Below, one piece after another: positions 22,601 through 28,611 of a stretch of DNA of 64,000 nt. Every line of letters begins with the position of its first letter. Position 1 is the first letter of the stretch. The notes under the pieces were generated by a model. It was not told where the DNA came from and ran no database searches. It worked only from the letters and a program-made list of their open reading frames with translations. Position numbers and translations under genes: made by a program. The stretch covers positions 1,736,001 through 1,800,000 of the forward strand of contig NZ_CP013692.1 of the NCBI RefSeq assembly GCF_001477625.1, read 5' to 3'. Origin of the DNA: Paucibacter sp. KCTC 42545. Its GTDB lineage: Bacteria > Pseudomonadota > Gammaproteobacteria > Burkholderiales > Burkholderiaceae_C.

Positions 22601-22992
22601 GCATCGCTGATGAAGGCAATCTGCTTGCCATTGGGTGAGAAGCGGGCCTGGTGTTCCCAGGCGATGGAATGCGTCAACGGCTTGGCCTCGCCGCCGCTGA
22701 TGGGCAGGCTGTAGAGGTCGCCCAGCAGGTCGAACACCAGGGTCTTGCCGTCGGGGCTGACGTCCACGCTCATCCAAGTGCCGCTGCGGGTGTCGATGTT
22801 GACGGTCTTGGCCACACCGGGCGGCTTGTTGACGTCCCAGGCTTTGGCTGCGGACGCGGCAGGCTCGGCGGCCTTGATGTCGGTGGCGGGGTTCTGGGTG
22901 GTGGTCTCGGCAGCCTGGCTGAGGCCGCTGACCAGGGCCAAGCTCAGGGTCGCCAAGGCGATGGCGCTGGGGGCAAAGAATTGGGTTTTCAT
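19654..22992 (-). CDS. Exported beta-propeller (PD40/TolB-like) amidohydrolase fusion
   Basis: A 1112-residue periplasmic or secreted protein. After a Sec signal (AIALATLSLALVSGLSQAAE) come many WD40-like PD40/TolB repeats (about residues 60-670; motifs such as FSPDGKTVVFVKEKGG and SVSPDGRWLGFVE). Then an amidohydrolase domain begins at GRIAITGARIATMKGDEVIE, with the metal-binding DAHWHGG, later histidines in VDGHTGIEHAL and NIGAHGQREG, and the closing GSLEVGKLADMVII. The tail is HGHGHGD. In this family the propeller is thought to gate peptide-like substrates to a metal hydrolase site; the substrate here is unknown. Confidence 0.85.
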   Translation of the reverse strand: MKTQFFAPSAIALATLSLALVSGLSQAAETTTQNPATDIKAAEPAASAAKAWDVNKPPGVAKTVNIDTRSGTWMSVDVSPDGKTLVFDLLGDLYSLPISGGEAKPLTHSIAWEHQARFSPNGKQIAFISDAGGGDNVWVMNADGSNPHAISKEDYRLLNNPVWHPNGKYIAARKHYTGTRSAGSGEIWLYHVDAPAASNKGVQLNEKPNWQKDLGEPALSPDGKYLYYSHDTTPGKTFEYNKDSNKEIFKIFRQDLSDGSVEAFVQGAGGAIRPTPSPDGKYLAFVRRVRNQSTLFLKDLQTGVERAAWGGLERDLQEAWSVYGVYPSFAWTPDAKQIVVWAQGKLWRVDPFKAVNGEKADGKQAVEIPFHVKDTREVREALRFAQEVAPDQFGVKQLRWVNVAPDGKRVVYSALGQLYLKDLPEGTPKRITAQNEAFEFFPSFSRDGRELVYVSWNDEKLGSVRKRDLASGRETVLTPMPGKYLAPQFSPDGKTVVFVKEKGGYLTSPWHGLENGVFIVASDGKSAPKRISKSGETPQFGASSDAVFITRSSMSSEVDSQQKLIRINLDDRSETEVAKGEFVSQFSVSPDGRWLGFVERAHAFVTPLPMVGKSINVGPKMDGLPVRKLDVNAGEMMHWSGDSHRVHFAYGDELFTTALTGTDKPVATGQKIGFKQPSDKPSGRIAITGARIATMKGDEVIEQGVIVVDGNRISAIGTAAQVQIPADAKRVDASGKTIIPGLIDAHWHGGMAENEIIPQQSWINYASLAFGMTTIHDPSNRNSDIFSQAELQRAGRVVGPRIYSTGSILYGAKAGVTAVVNNLDDALTHLKRQQAAGAISVKSYQQPRREQRQQVIEAARQTSMMVVPEGGSLFQHNMGMIVDGHTGIEHALPLAEVYDDVTQLWTQTQVGYTPTLNVAYGGLDGEHYWYARTDVWKHPILSQFVPRTVLEARSVRRPTAPEEDFNVLRVAKTATALQRAGVRANIGAHGQREGLGAHWEMWMFGLGGMKPLEAIRTATANPAHYLGLDKDLGSLEVGKLADMVIISGDVLADIRNSDKISHVMQNGRMFEVPTMNEVVSRSKARKPFFFEGSNANVPIDEELISHGHGHGD

Positions 22993-23114
22993 GGGCTCGC
23001 AGCTTAGCGCCTGAACGCAGCGCTTTCGCTCGGTGTTTGCACGCGACAGCGCCTTTCCATGCAGGTTTGCGAGCCTTCAGGCCTCGATTTTTCGAGCGCT
23101 GCGGGTGCCAAAAG

Positions 23115-25457
23115 TCATGCTGGCGTGATCTGCCACCAACTCGGCAGCAAAGCCTGCACCTCGCGGCGCAAGTAGCGGTCATCCAGCAAATGGATCACAC
23201 CTTGGTCGTGCACCGTGCGAATCACCCGGCCGGCGGCCTGCACCACTTTTTGCATACCCGGGTAGACATAGGTGTAGTCATAGCCTTGACATAACAATTC
23301 ATCTAAGCGGCGTTTGAATTGCTCGTTCACCGGGTTGACTTGGGGCAGGCCCAGGGTGGCGATGAAGGCGCCGATCAGGCGGGCGCCGGGCAAGTCGATG
23401 CCCTCGGAAAAGCTGCCGCCCAACACCGCGAAGGCGATGCCGCAGGACTCTGGCGTGAAGCGGGCCAAAAAGCTTTGCTGCTCGGCTTCCGACATGCGCC
23501 GCCCCTGTGCCCAGCAGGGCAGATCGGGGTAGTGCGTCTGCAAGCATTGCAGGGCTTCTTGCAGATAGCTGTGGCTGCTGAAAAAGGCCAGGTAGTTGCC
23601 CGGCATGGCGGCGTAGGCCTGCGCCATCACATCCACCAAGGCGCGCAACGAGGTCTGGCGGTGCTGGTAGCGAGTGGAGATGTGGCCGGCGATGTGGACT
23701 TGCAATTGCTCGGCCTGAAAAGGCGAGGCCACCTCCACCCAAGGCGTGCCATCCGGCAAGCCCAGCAGATCGGTGTAGAACTGCGCCGGCTGCAAGGTGG
23801 CCGAGAAAAGCGTCACCGTGTGTGCGCTCAAGAAACGCTGGCGCAAAAAAGGTGCGGGCACCACATTGCGCAGGTTCAAGCTCAGCCTAGGTTTGGCACG
23901 GCTGTTGCCGCCCATGCGGAAGCTACTTGCGGCGGCCCCGCCACCAGGCAAGGCCTGACCCTCGCTGAGATCCTCGCGCTCGATATCGCACAGGGAGTTG
24001 GCGTCAAAGGCCTCGGCCATGCGGGTGAACTGCAGGGCTTCAAAGTAAAAGCGCTGCAGCGCCTCATCCTGCTGCGCGGGGTGGTCTTGAAAGTACTCGC
24101 CAAGGGCGCTGACGGCCTGATGCATCGCTTGCAGCAGCTTGTCCGGCAGCAGCGTTTGCAGCTCAAAGGGCTGATCATGGCTTTTGCCCAGCTCGGTCCA
24201 GCAACGCTTGAGCCGGTCCAGCGGCTTTTTGAGCTGAGCCGGCGCGCTGTGCCGCAGCGAAGTCAGGCTGTCTTGCCGCGCGCTGGCCGAGTACATGGCA
24301 CGCGCCCGGCTCACCAGGTTATGGGCTTCATCCACCAGCACGGCGACCCGCCAGCCGTAGGCCTCGGTCATGCTGTGCAGCATGGCGCTTTGGTCGAAGT
24401 AGTAGTTGTAGTCGCCCACCAGCACATCGGCCCAGCGCGCCATTTCCTGGCCCAGGTAGTAGGGGCAGACGCTGTATTGCTGGCCGAGCCGGCGCAAGGT
24501 CTCGCGGTCCAGCGTGCCGTGTTGGATGGCGGCCTGGCGGGCCTGCGGCAAGCGCTCGTAAAAGCCTTCGGCCAGCGGGCAGGACTCTCCGTGGCAAGCT
24601 TTGTCGGGGTGTTCGCATGCCTTTTCTTTGGCCACCAGTTCCAAGCTGCGCAGCGGCAGCCCCGGCGCATGCTTGTGCACGGTGGCCAGGCTGTCCAGTG
24701 CCAAGGCGCGGCCCGAGGTTTTGGCGGTGAGGAAGAAGATTTTGTCCAGGCGCTGGCCCGGTGCGGCCTTGAGCAGCGGGAACAGCGTCGCCAAGGTCTT
24801 GCCCAAGCCGGTGGGCGCTTGCGCCATCAGGCAGCGGCCGGCCACGGCGGCGCGGTAGACCTCGGCCGCCAGTTCGCGCTGGCCGCTGCGGAACTGGGCG
24901 TGGGGAAAGGTCAGCGCCGTCAGCGCGGCATCCCGGTTGCGGAGGTGTTGCGCCTCCTGCTCGGCCCAGGCCAGGAACTGATCGCAGTGGTGGCTGAAGA
25001 AGGCCTGCAAATCGGCCCGGCTATGGGTTTCGACCAGCGCGGTTTCGGTCTGCTTGTTGACGTCGAAATAGATCAGCGCCAGTTCCAGCTCGTCCAGGCC
25101 CAGCTTGGCGCAGAGCAAGGCGCCGTAGATTTTCAGCTGCGCCCAATGCAGGGCGCGGTGGTTGGCCGGCATGGCTTCGAGCCGGCCTTTGAAGGTTTTG
25201 ATCTCTTCCAGGCGCTGGCGTTTGGCGTCAAAGCCGTCGGCGCGGCCGCGCACTTGCAAGGCGCCGTGGCAGCCGCTGAGGCTCACTTCGGTTTGATAGT
25301 CCGTCCCGCGCCGCTCGGCTACTAAGGCGTGGCCGGCCATGCCTTCTTGCGCCGTCGGGCTGGGGGTGAAGCGCAGGTCCAGATCGCCGCGCTTGGCGGT
25401 GAACTCGCACAAGCTGCGCACGGCGACCGTGCAGGTGCTTTCGCTACTCGTGCTCAA
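23115..25457 (-). CDS. XPD/DinG-type DNA helicase with N-terminal RecB-like nuclease domain
   Basis: A 780-residue superfamily 2 helicase. Residues about 60-120 form a PD-(D/E)XK nuclease fold: VRGRADGFD, then LEEIKTFKG, then HWAQLKIYG (the QxxxY element). The helicase follows with Walker A QAPTGLGKT, DEAH box VLVDEAHNL, and late motifs GGSFSEGIDLPG and QAAGRVIRT. Four cysteines between them (EKACEHPDKACHGESCPL and YSVCPYYLG) fit the XPD-type iron-sulfur cluster. The start ATG overlaps the previous gene's stop as ATGA, so the two are translationally coupled. The likely role is DNA repair under SOS control. Confidence 0.88.
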   Translation of the reverse strand: MSTSSESTCTVAVRSLCEFTAKRGDLDLRFTPSPTAQEGMAGHALVAERRGTDYQTEVSLSGCHGALQVRGRADGFDAKRQRLEEIKTFKGRLEAMPANHRALHWAQLKIYGALLCAKLGLDELELALIYFDVNKQTETALVETHSRADLQAFFSHHCDQFLAWAEQEAQHLRNRDAALTALTFPHAQFRSGQRELAAEVYRAAVAGRCLMAQAPTGLGKTLATLFPLLKAAPGQRLDKIFFLTAKTSGRALALDSLATVHKHAPGLPLRSLELVAKEKACEHPDKACHGESCPLAEGFYERLPQARQAAIQHGTLDRETLRRLGQQYSVCPYYLGQEMARWADVLVGDYNYYFDQSAMLHSMTEAYGWRVAVLVDEAHNLVSRARAMYSASARQDSLTSLRHSAPAQLKKPLDRLKRCWTELGKSHDQPFELQTLLPDKLLQAMHQAVSALGEYFQDHPAQQDEALQRFYFEALQFTRMAEAFDANSLCDIEREDLSEGQALPGGGAAASSFRMGGNSRAKPRLSLNLRNVVPAPFLRQRFLSAHTVTLFSATLQPAQFYTDLLGLPDGTPWVEVASPFQAEQLQVHIAGHISTRYQHRQTSLRALVDVMAQAYAAMPGNYLAFFSSHSYLQEALQCLQTHYPDLPCWAQGRRMSEAEQQSFLARFTPESCGIAFAVLGGSFSEGIDLPGARLIGAFIATLGLPQVNPVNEQFKRRLDELLCQGYDYTYVYPGMQKVVQAAGRVIRTVHDQGVIHLLDDRYLRREVQALLPSWWQITPA

Positions 25458-26317
25458 GGGCTGTCGTCCGGTGCGCCCAGTTCGGTTTGGGCGGCGGGTG
25501 CGTCATCGCGGCGCAGCGGCGTTGCCTTGGCCAGGGCCAGCCAGACGGGGAAGGGCAACTCATGCGCTTGACTGTTGTTTTGCTTCACTCGGTTCACTGG
25601 ACGGGCCGGGCGGGCTAGTTCCAGCCTCGTGCCCGCTGCTGTGTCGCCAGTGCTGCCCGCGCCGTGCAGCAGCCACACGCCGAACTCTGGCGGCAGCTCC
25701 TCAGGTTCGGCAATGTCAGCCGGAAAGACGTAGAACACTTCGCTGCTGAGCCATTGGTAGCACTCACGCTTGGCTTCATGGCGCAGGTCTGAGAGCAGAT
25801 CGGCGCGGCTGACCTTGATCTCATGCACCTGGGGTTGCAGATACTTGGCCTGTGAGGTGTTGCGTACCGAAAAAAGATCTGGCCGGGCCATGCGCCAGGA
25901 GTGCTGCGCCGGCGCACTGTCGGACATCCCGTAGGGCGCTTCCGATTCCTGAGTCAGCCAGCTCTGTTGCGAGCTCGGCGCCGCCTCGTCTTTCTGGCTT
26001 AGCTGAGCGCGCAAGGACAGCTCGTGCCACACGATGCGACCGTCTTGCTGCAAGCGCCGGGCCATTTGCTCGGCCAATTGATCATGGGCACTGGCGGCGC
26101 GCTGGTTTTGCTGCCGCGAGCTGGCCAGCAGCTGGATGCCGGCGGGGCTCAGGCGCAGCAGGGCCGCGCCATTGGCCTGCGGCTCCAACGTGACCCACTG
26201 CGCGGCCAGCAGATCAATCTCGATGGCATCGTGGCTGGGCCAGCCCGCCGAGCGCCAGATTTTCATCAGGCGACTCAGGTGGGCGCGGCTGGGTTTGAGG
26301 GGCAGGGCGGGCAGCAT
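25454..26317 (-). CDS. MmcB-like PD-(D/E)XK nuclease protein
   Basis: A 287-residue protein. An N-terminal helical part (about 1-100) is followed by a nuclease core: MARPDLFSVRN (Asp147), VHEIKVSRADLLSDLR (Glu166, Lys168) and CYQWLSSEVFYVFP. This matches the DNA-repair endonuclease MmcB pattern. The C-terminal 80 residues are low-complexity. The ATG at 26317 begins two bases after a LexA box, leaving no room for a ribosome site: either a leaderless mRNA, or translation from the Met at 26266. It is coupled to the helicase by ATGA. MmcB is damage-inducible in Caulobacter, which fits. Confidence 0.75.
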   Translation of the reverse strand: MLPALPLKPSRAHLSRLMKIWRSAGWPSHDAIEIDLLAAQWVTLEPQANGAALLRLSPAGIQLLASSRQQNQRAASAHDQLAEQMARRLQQDGRIVWHELSLRAQLSQKDEAAPSSQQSWLTQESEAPYGMSDSAPAQHSWRMARPDLFSVRNTSQAKYLQPQVHEIKVSRADLLSDLRHEAKRECYQWLSSEVFYVFPADIAEPEELPPEFGVWLLHGAGSTGDTAAGTRLELARPARPVNRVKQNNSQAHELPFPVWLALAKATPLRRDDAPAAQTELGAPDDSP

Positions 26318-26319
26318 GG

Positions 26320-26335
26320 CTGTACAAGTGTACAG
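26320..26335 (-). promoter_or_regulatory. LexA (SOS) box
   Basis: CTGTACAAGTGTACAG is a perfect inverted repeat (7-bp arms, AG spacer) fitting the CTGT-N8-ACAG LexA consensus. It ends two bases ahead of the ATG of the nuclease-helicase operon. On the minus strand it contains TACACT, a plausible -10 that would place the transcript start near the ATG. Confidence 0.8.
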
Positions 26336-26392
26336 TGGTGTGCGGTGCTGGCTGGCATGCCGCGGGCCCGGCTGGCTGAGCGACTGCTGCCG

Positions 26393-27127
26393 TTAAATCC
26401 GGTGATGGCCGGACTTCAGATACCACTCATGAATGCCTGTGCCGTCCCAGCGCAGGGTGACATGTTCGGCCTGGCGTGCCGGTGGCGTCGCCGCTTGCGG
26501 ATTGAACAGGCCCAGGCATTGGCCGCCCGGCTTGCGCACGCTGTCGTAAACGAGACCGAGGCTGCCGGCGGCGCGCAACTGGGCGCCCAGCGCTTGGCTG
26601 GCCGCGTAAGACAGCGGGTCATATACGGCGCGAAGGGCGCGATGCTTGGGGGCGCTCCCCAGGCCGCGCAGATCGTGCAGGGTGGCGCTGACGGTAACGC
26701 GGTAGCAGCGCATGTCCACATCAATTGCCGCTTCCTGTGTGCAGGCCAGAAAGCGCGCCTGGTGGTAGCTGACCTCGGCCACCGCGGTGTCCAGATCGGC
26801 GGCGGCGTAGTAGACGCCGTAGCTGCCGTCCGAAAAGCGGCTGCCGTCCGGGTTCAGGTGGGTGAAGGCGGCCATGATGGCGCTGCAACCCGGGCCGCTC
26901 AGGCGCTGCTCGGCCGGCACCAGGCTCAGTTCACCAACCTCGTCCCTCAAACGCGGGTTGCCGATTGCTTCAATCGCAAACACCAGATCCAGATCGGCCG
27001 CCTGGCAGACCCGTTCAAACAAAGAGATGGGCGGGAAGCGGCTGGGGATCAGGCGGCAACTGTCGGGCCAGTGCAACTGCGTGGTGGGATAGGCAAAGTT
27101 GTTGCTCATGCGGCGTTCATTCGCCAC
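26393..27127 (-). CDS. RES domain toxin
   Basis: A 244-residue toxin of the RES family (ADP-ribosyltransferase-like fold); studied members deplete NAD+ or modify a host enzyme. The defining Arg, Glu and Ser fall in CRLIPSRFPPISLFERV, the DGSYGVYYAAADLDTAVAEV segment and VYDSVRKPGGQC. The GTG at 27127 begins directly after the antitoxin stop (TGAGTG); ATG 27109 is an alternative start six codons in. Second gene of a toxin-antitoxin operon, in the usual antitoxin-first order. Confidence 0.87.
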   Translation of the reverse strand: MANERRMSNNFAYPTTQLHWPDSCRLIPSRFPPISLFERVCQAADLDLVFAIEAIGNPRLRDEVGELSLVPAEQRLSGPGCSAIMAAFTHLNPDGSRFSDGSYGVYYAAADLDTAVAEVSYHQARFLACTQEAAIDVDMRCYRVTVSATLHDLRGLGSAPKHRALRAVYDPLSYAASQALGAQLRAAGSLGLVYDSVRKPGGQCLGLFNPQAATPPARQAEHVTLRWDGTGIHEWYLKSGHHRI

Positions 27128-27571
27128 TCAGCCGCCGCGTTGCGCATCCAGATACTGGCGCACCACGAACAGATCAGACACCTGGCCGGCCAACATGCGG
27201 CTCAGCGCGCTGCTGCCGCCGAAAAGGGGTGCGGTATTGGGCTTTTTGATCCAGGCATCGGCGCGCTCGGGGATGGGTAGCAGGATTTGCAGGCCGGCGT
27301 AAATGCCAAACACATGGGAAAGTCGCTCCAGCGTGGCGGCGTCCAGTCCGCTTTTCACGCGACCGGCCTTCCAGTCGAAGAAAGTCGTGCGGCCACAGCC
27401 CAGCAGGCGCTGCTGCTCCTCATTGCTCAGGCCCCAGGCCGCGGCGATATTGAAAAAAGTACGCAGCGCGCCCTCGGCGGTGGCCTTGGACTGCAGATCA
27501 GGTCCGGCAGTCCCGGTCGCACGGGCAGTGGTCTTGGCGCTGGACTTACGGGCGGCGGTGGCGAGGGTCAT
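27128..27571 (-). CDS. Xre/MbcA/ParS-type antitoxin
   Basis: A 147-residue partner of the RES toxin. After a basic, Ala/Thr-rich N-terminal tail (about 30 residues) come an Xre-type helical domain (FNIAAAWGLSNEEQQRLLGC, TTFFDWKAGRV) and the C-terminal toxin-binding domain (TLERLSHVFGIYAGLQILLP, PERADAWIKKPNTAPLFGG). In this family the antitoxin usually represses its own operon and covers the toxin active site. AGGAGA precedes the ATG. Stop and toxin start are adjacent, indicating coupled translation. Confidence 0.88.
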   Translation of the reverse strand: MTLATAARKSSAKTTARATGTAGPDLQSKATAEGALRTFFNIAAAWGLSNEEQQRLLGCGRTTFFDWKAGRVKSGLDAATLERLSHVFGIYAGLQILLPIPERADAWIKKPNTAPLFGGSSALSRMLAGQVSDLFVVRQYLDAQRGG

Positions 27572-27877
27572 GAGGGTCTCCTGAACCTTGATATGGCCAG
27601 TTTACGTTCGCTAGCGGATTTAATCAAATATTTAGTCCGGTAGTGAATTCGAGTGCCGAACGCCGTGATCTCCTCCGCCAGGGCATTGGCTCTGCCAAGG
27701 GTCAGGTCTTGCCCATGATTTCGCCCGGCGTGGCCGCTAGGTCGCCGTCCTGAGCGGAGCTGCGTGCCAAGCGAGCGCGGCCACGGACAGGAGTAGACTG
27801 CGCCCCTTTTGCCCATTTTTTGTGCTGATTTCGCCCGTTTTCAGCCCCACTTTTCTTCTGCGACATTGATTGGCAGC
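27572..27877. promoter_or_regulatory. Divergent control region of the TA operon and the DUF3348 cluster
   Basis: These 306 bases separate two divergent operons. Near the antitoxin side is an AT-rich block with two perfect 8-bp palindromes, CGCTAGCG (27609-27616) and AAATATTT (27626-27633). Both are candidates for autorepressor binding, by inference only. Toward the DUF3348 side there are T-rich runs but no clear promoter. Nothing else was recognised. Confidence 0.4.
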
Positions 27878-28609
27878 ATGACGCCCGAATCGCGGCCCAC
27901 CCCTCAAACCGGATCGAGTTTTGTTCGCGCGCTCGCGGCACTCGCGGTGCTCGGTGACGCCGGCAGCCCCGCCTCCACGGACGCTTTTGCCCAAAGGCTG
28001 AGCCAATGGCTGGACTGGACCCACGCCATTGAGCTGTCAGCGGCTTTGGCTGAGGCACCCCCAGGCGTGGGGCGGCCGGCTGTGGCGAGCAGCAAGGCCT
28101 TGGCGATGCTGGAAGCCGATTGTGCACATACCCGGGCGGCCCTGCAAAAGCTCGTCAGTCAAGCTGCTGCCGGGGTCACCGATGGCGTTGTGGCAGGGGA
28201 GGCTGAACCCGATTTCGCCGCGCAAAGGCAGGCATACGCGAGCTGCCAGCAAGCTTTTGCCTCGCAAGTTGGGCCCTTGCGCCAACGCCTGCGTGATGCC
28301 TTGGCCAAACAGTCGCCCGGCCTTGCCAAGCTGGCCGAGCTGGATGGTTTGATGGAACGTGCACTCGGCGCGCGCGAGCGTGAATTGCTGGCCGGTGTGC
28401 CCGGCCGCTTGGCGCCGCGCTATGCCCAGCTGCGCCGCACCCAGGCCGACGCGAGTCCAAGCCCGGCCACCAGCGAAAATTCCCCCTGGCTGACTCAGTT
28501 CCACCGCGAGATGCGCGCCTTGCTGCAAGCGGAGCTGGACTTCCGCCTGCAAGCGGTCGATGGCTTGCTGGAAGCCTTCCGACAATCCCAAGTTGCCCAA
28601 AGTTCCTGA
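27878..28609 (+). CDS. DUF3348 family protein
   Basis: A 243-residue, mostly alpha-helical cytoplasmic protein with no signal or membrane segment. The opening FVRALAALAVLGD and the later RQAYASCQQAFASQVGPLRQ and LTQFHREMRALLQAELDFRL match the DUF3348 family as I know it. No catalytic motif is visible. ATG 27878 is preferred; the in-frame extension to 27809 is Phe/His-rich and unlike the family. It is the first gene of a compact cluster (2 bases to the DUF802 gene). It may be a cytoplasmic accessory of the predicted motor next to it. Confidence 0.78.
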   Translation: MTPESRPTPQTGSSFVRALAALAVLGDAGSPASTDAFAQRLSQWLDWTHAIELSAALAEAPPGVGRPAVASSKALAMLEADCAHTRAALQKLVSQAAAGVTDGVVAGEAEPDFAAQRQAYASCQQAFASQVGPLRQRLRDALAKQSPGLAKLAELDGLMERALGARERELLAGVPGRLAPRYAQLRRTQADASPSPATSENSPWLTQFHREMRALLQAELDFRLQAVDGLLEAFRQSQVAQSS

Positions 28610-28611
28610 TC

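Noticed and set aside
23319..25325. 668-codon plus-strand open frame opposite the helicase
   Set aside because: Antisense to conserved helicase motifs; composition typical of a GC shadow frame.
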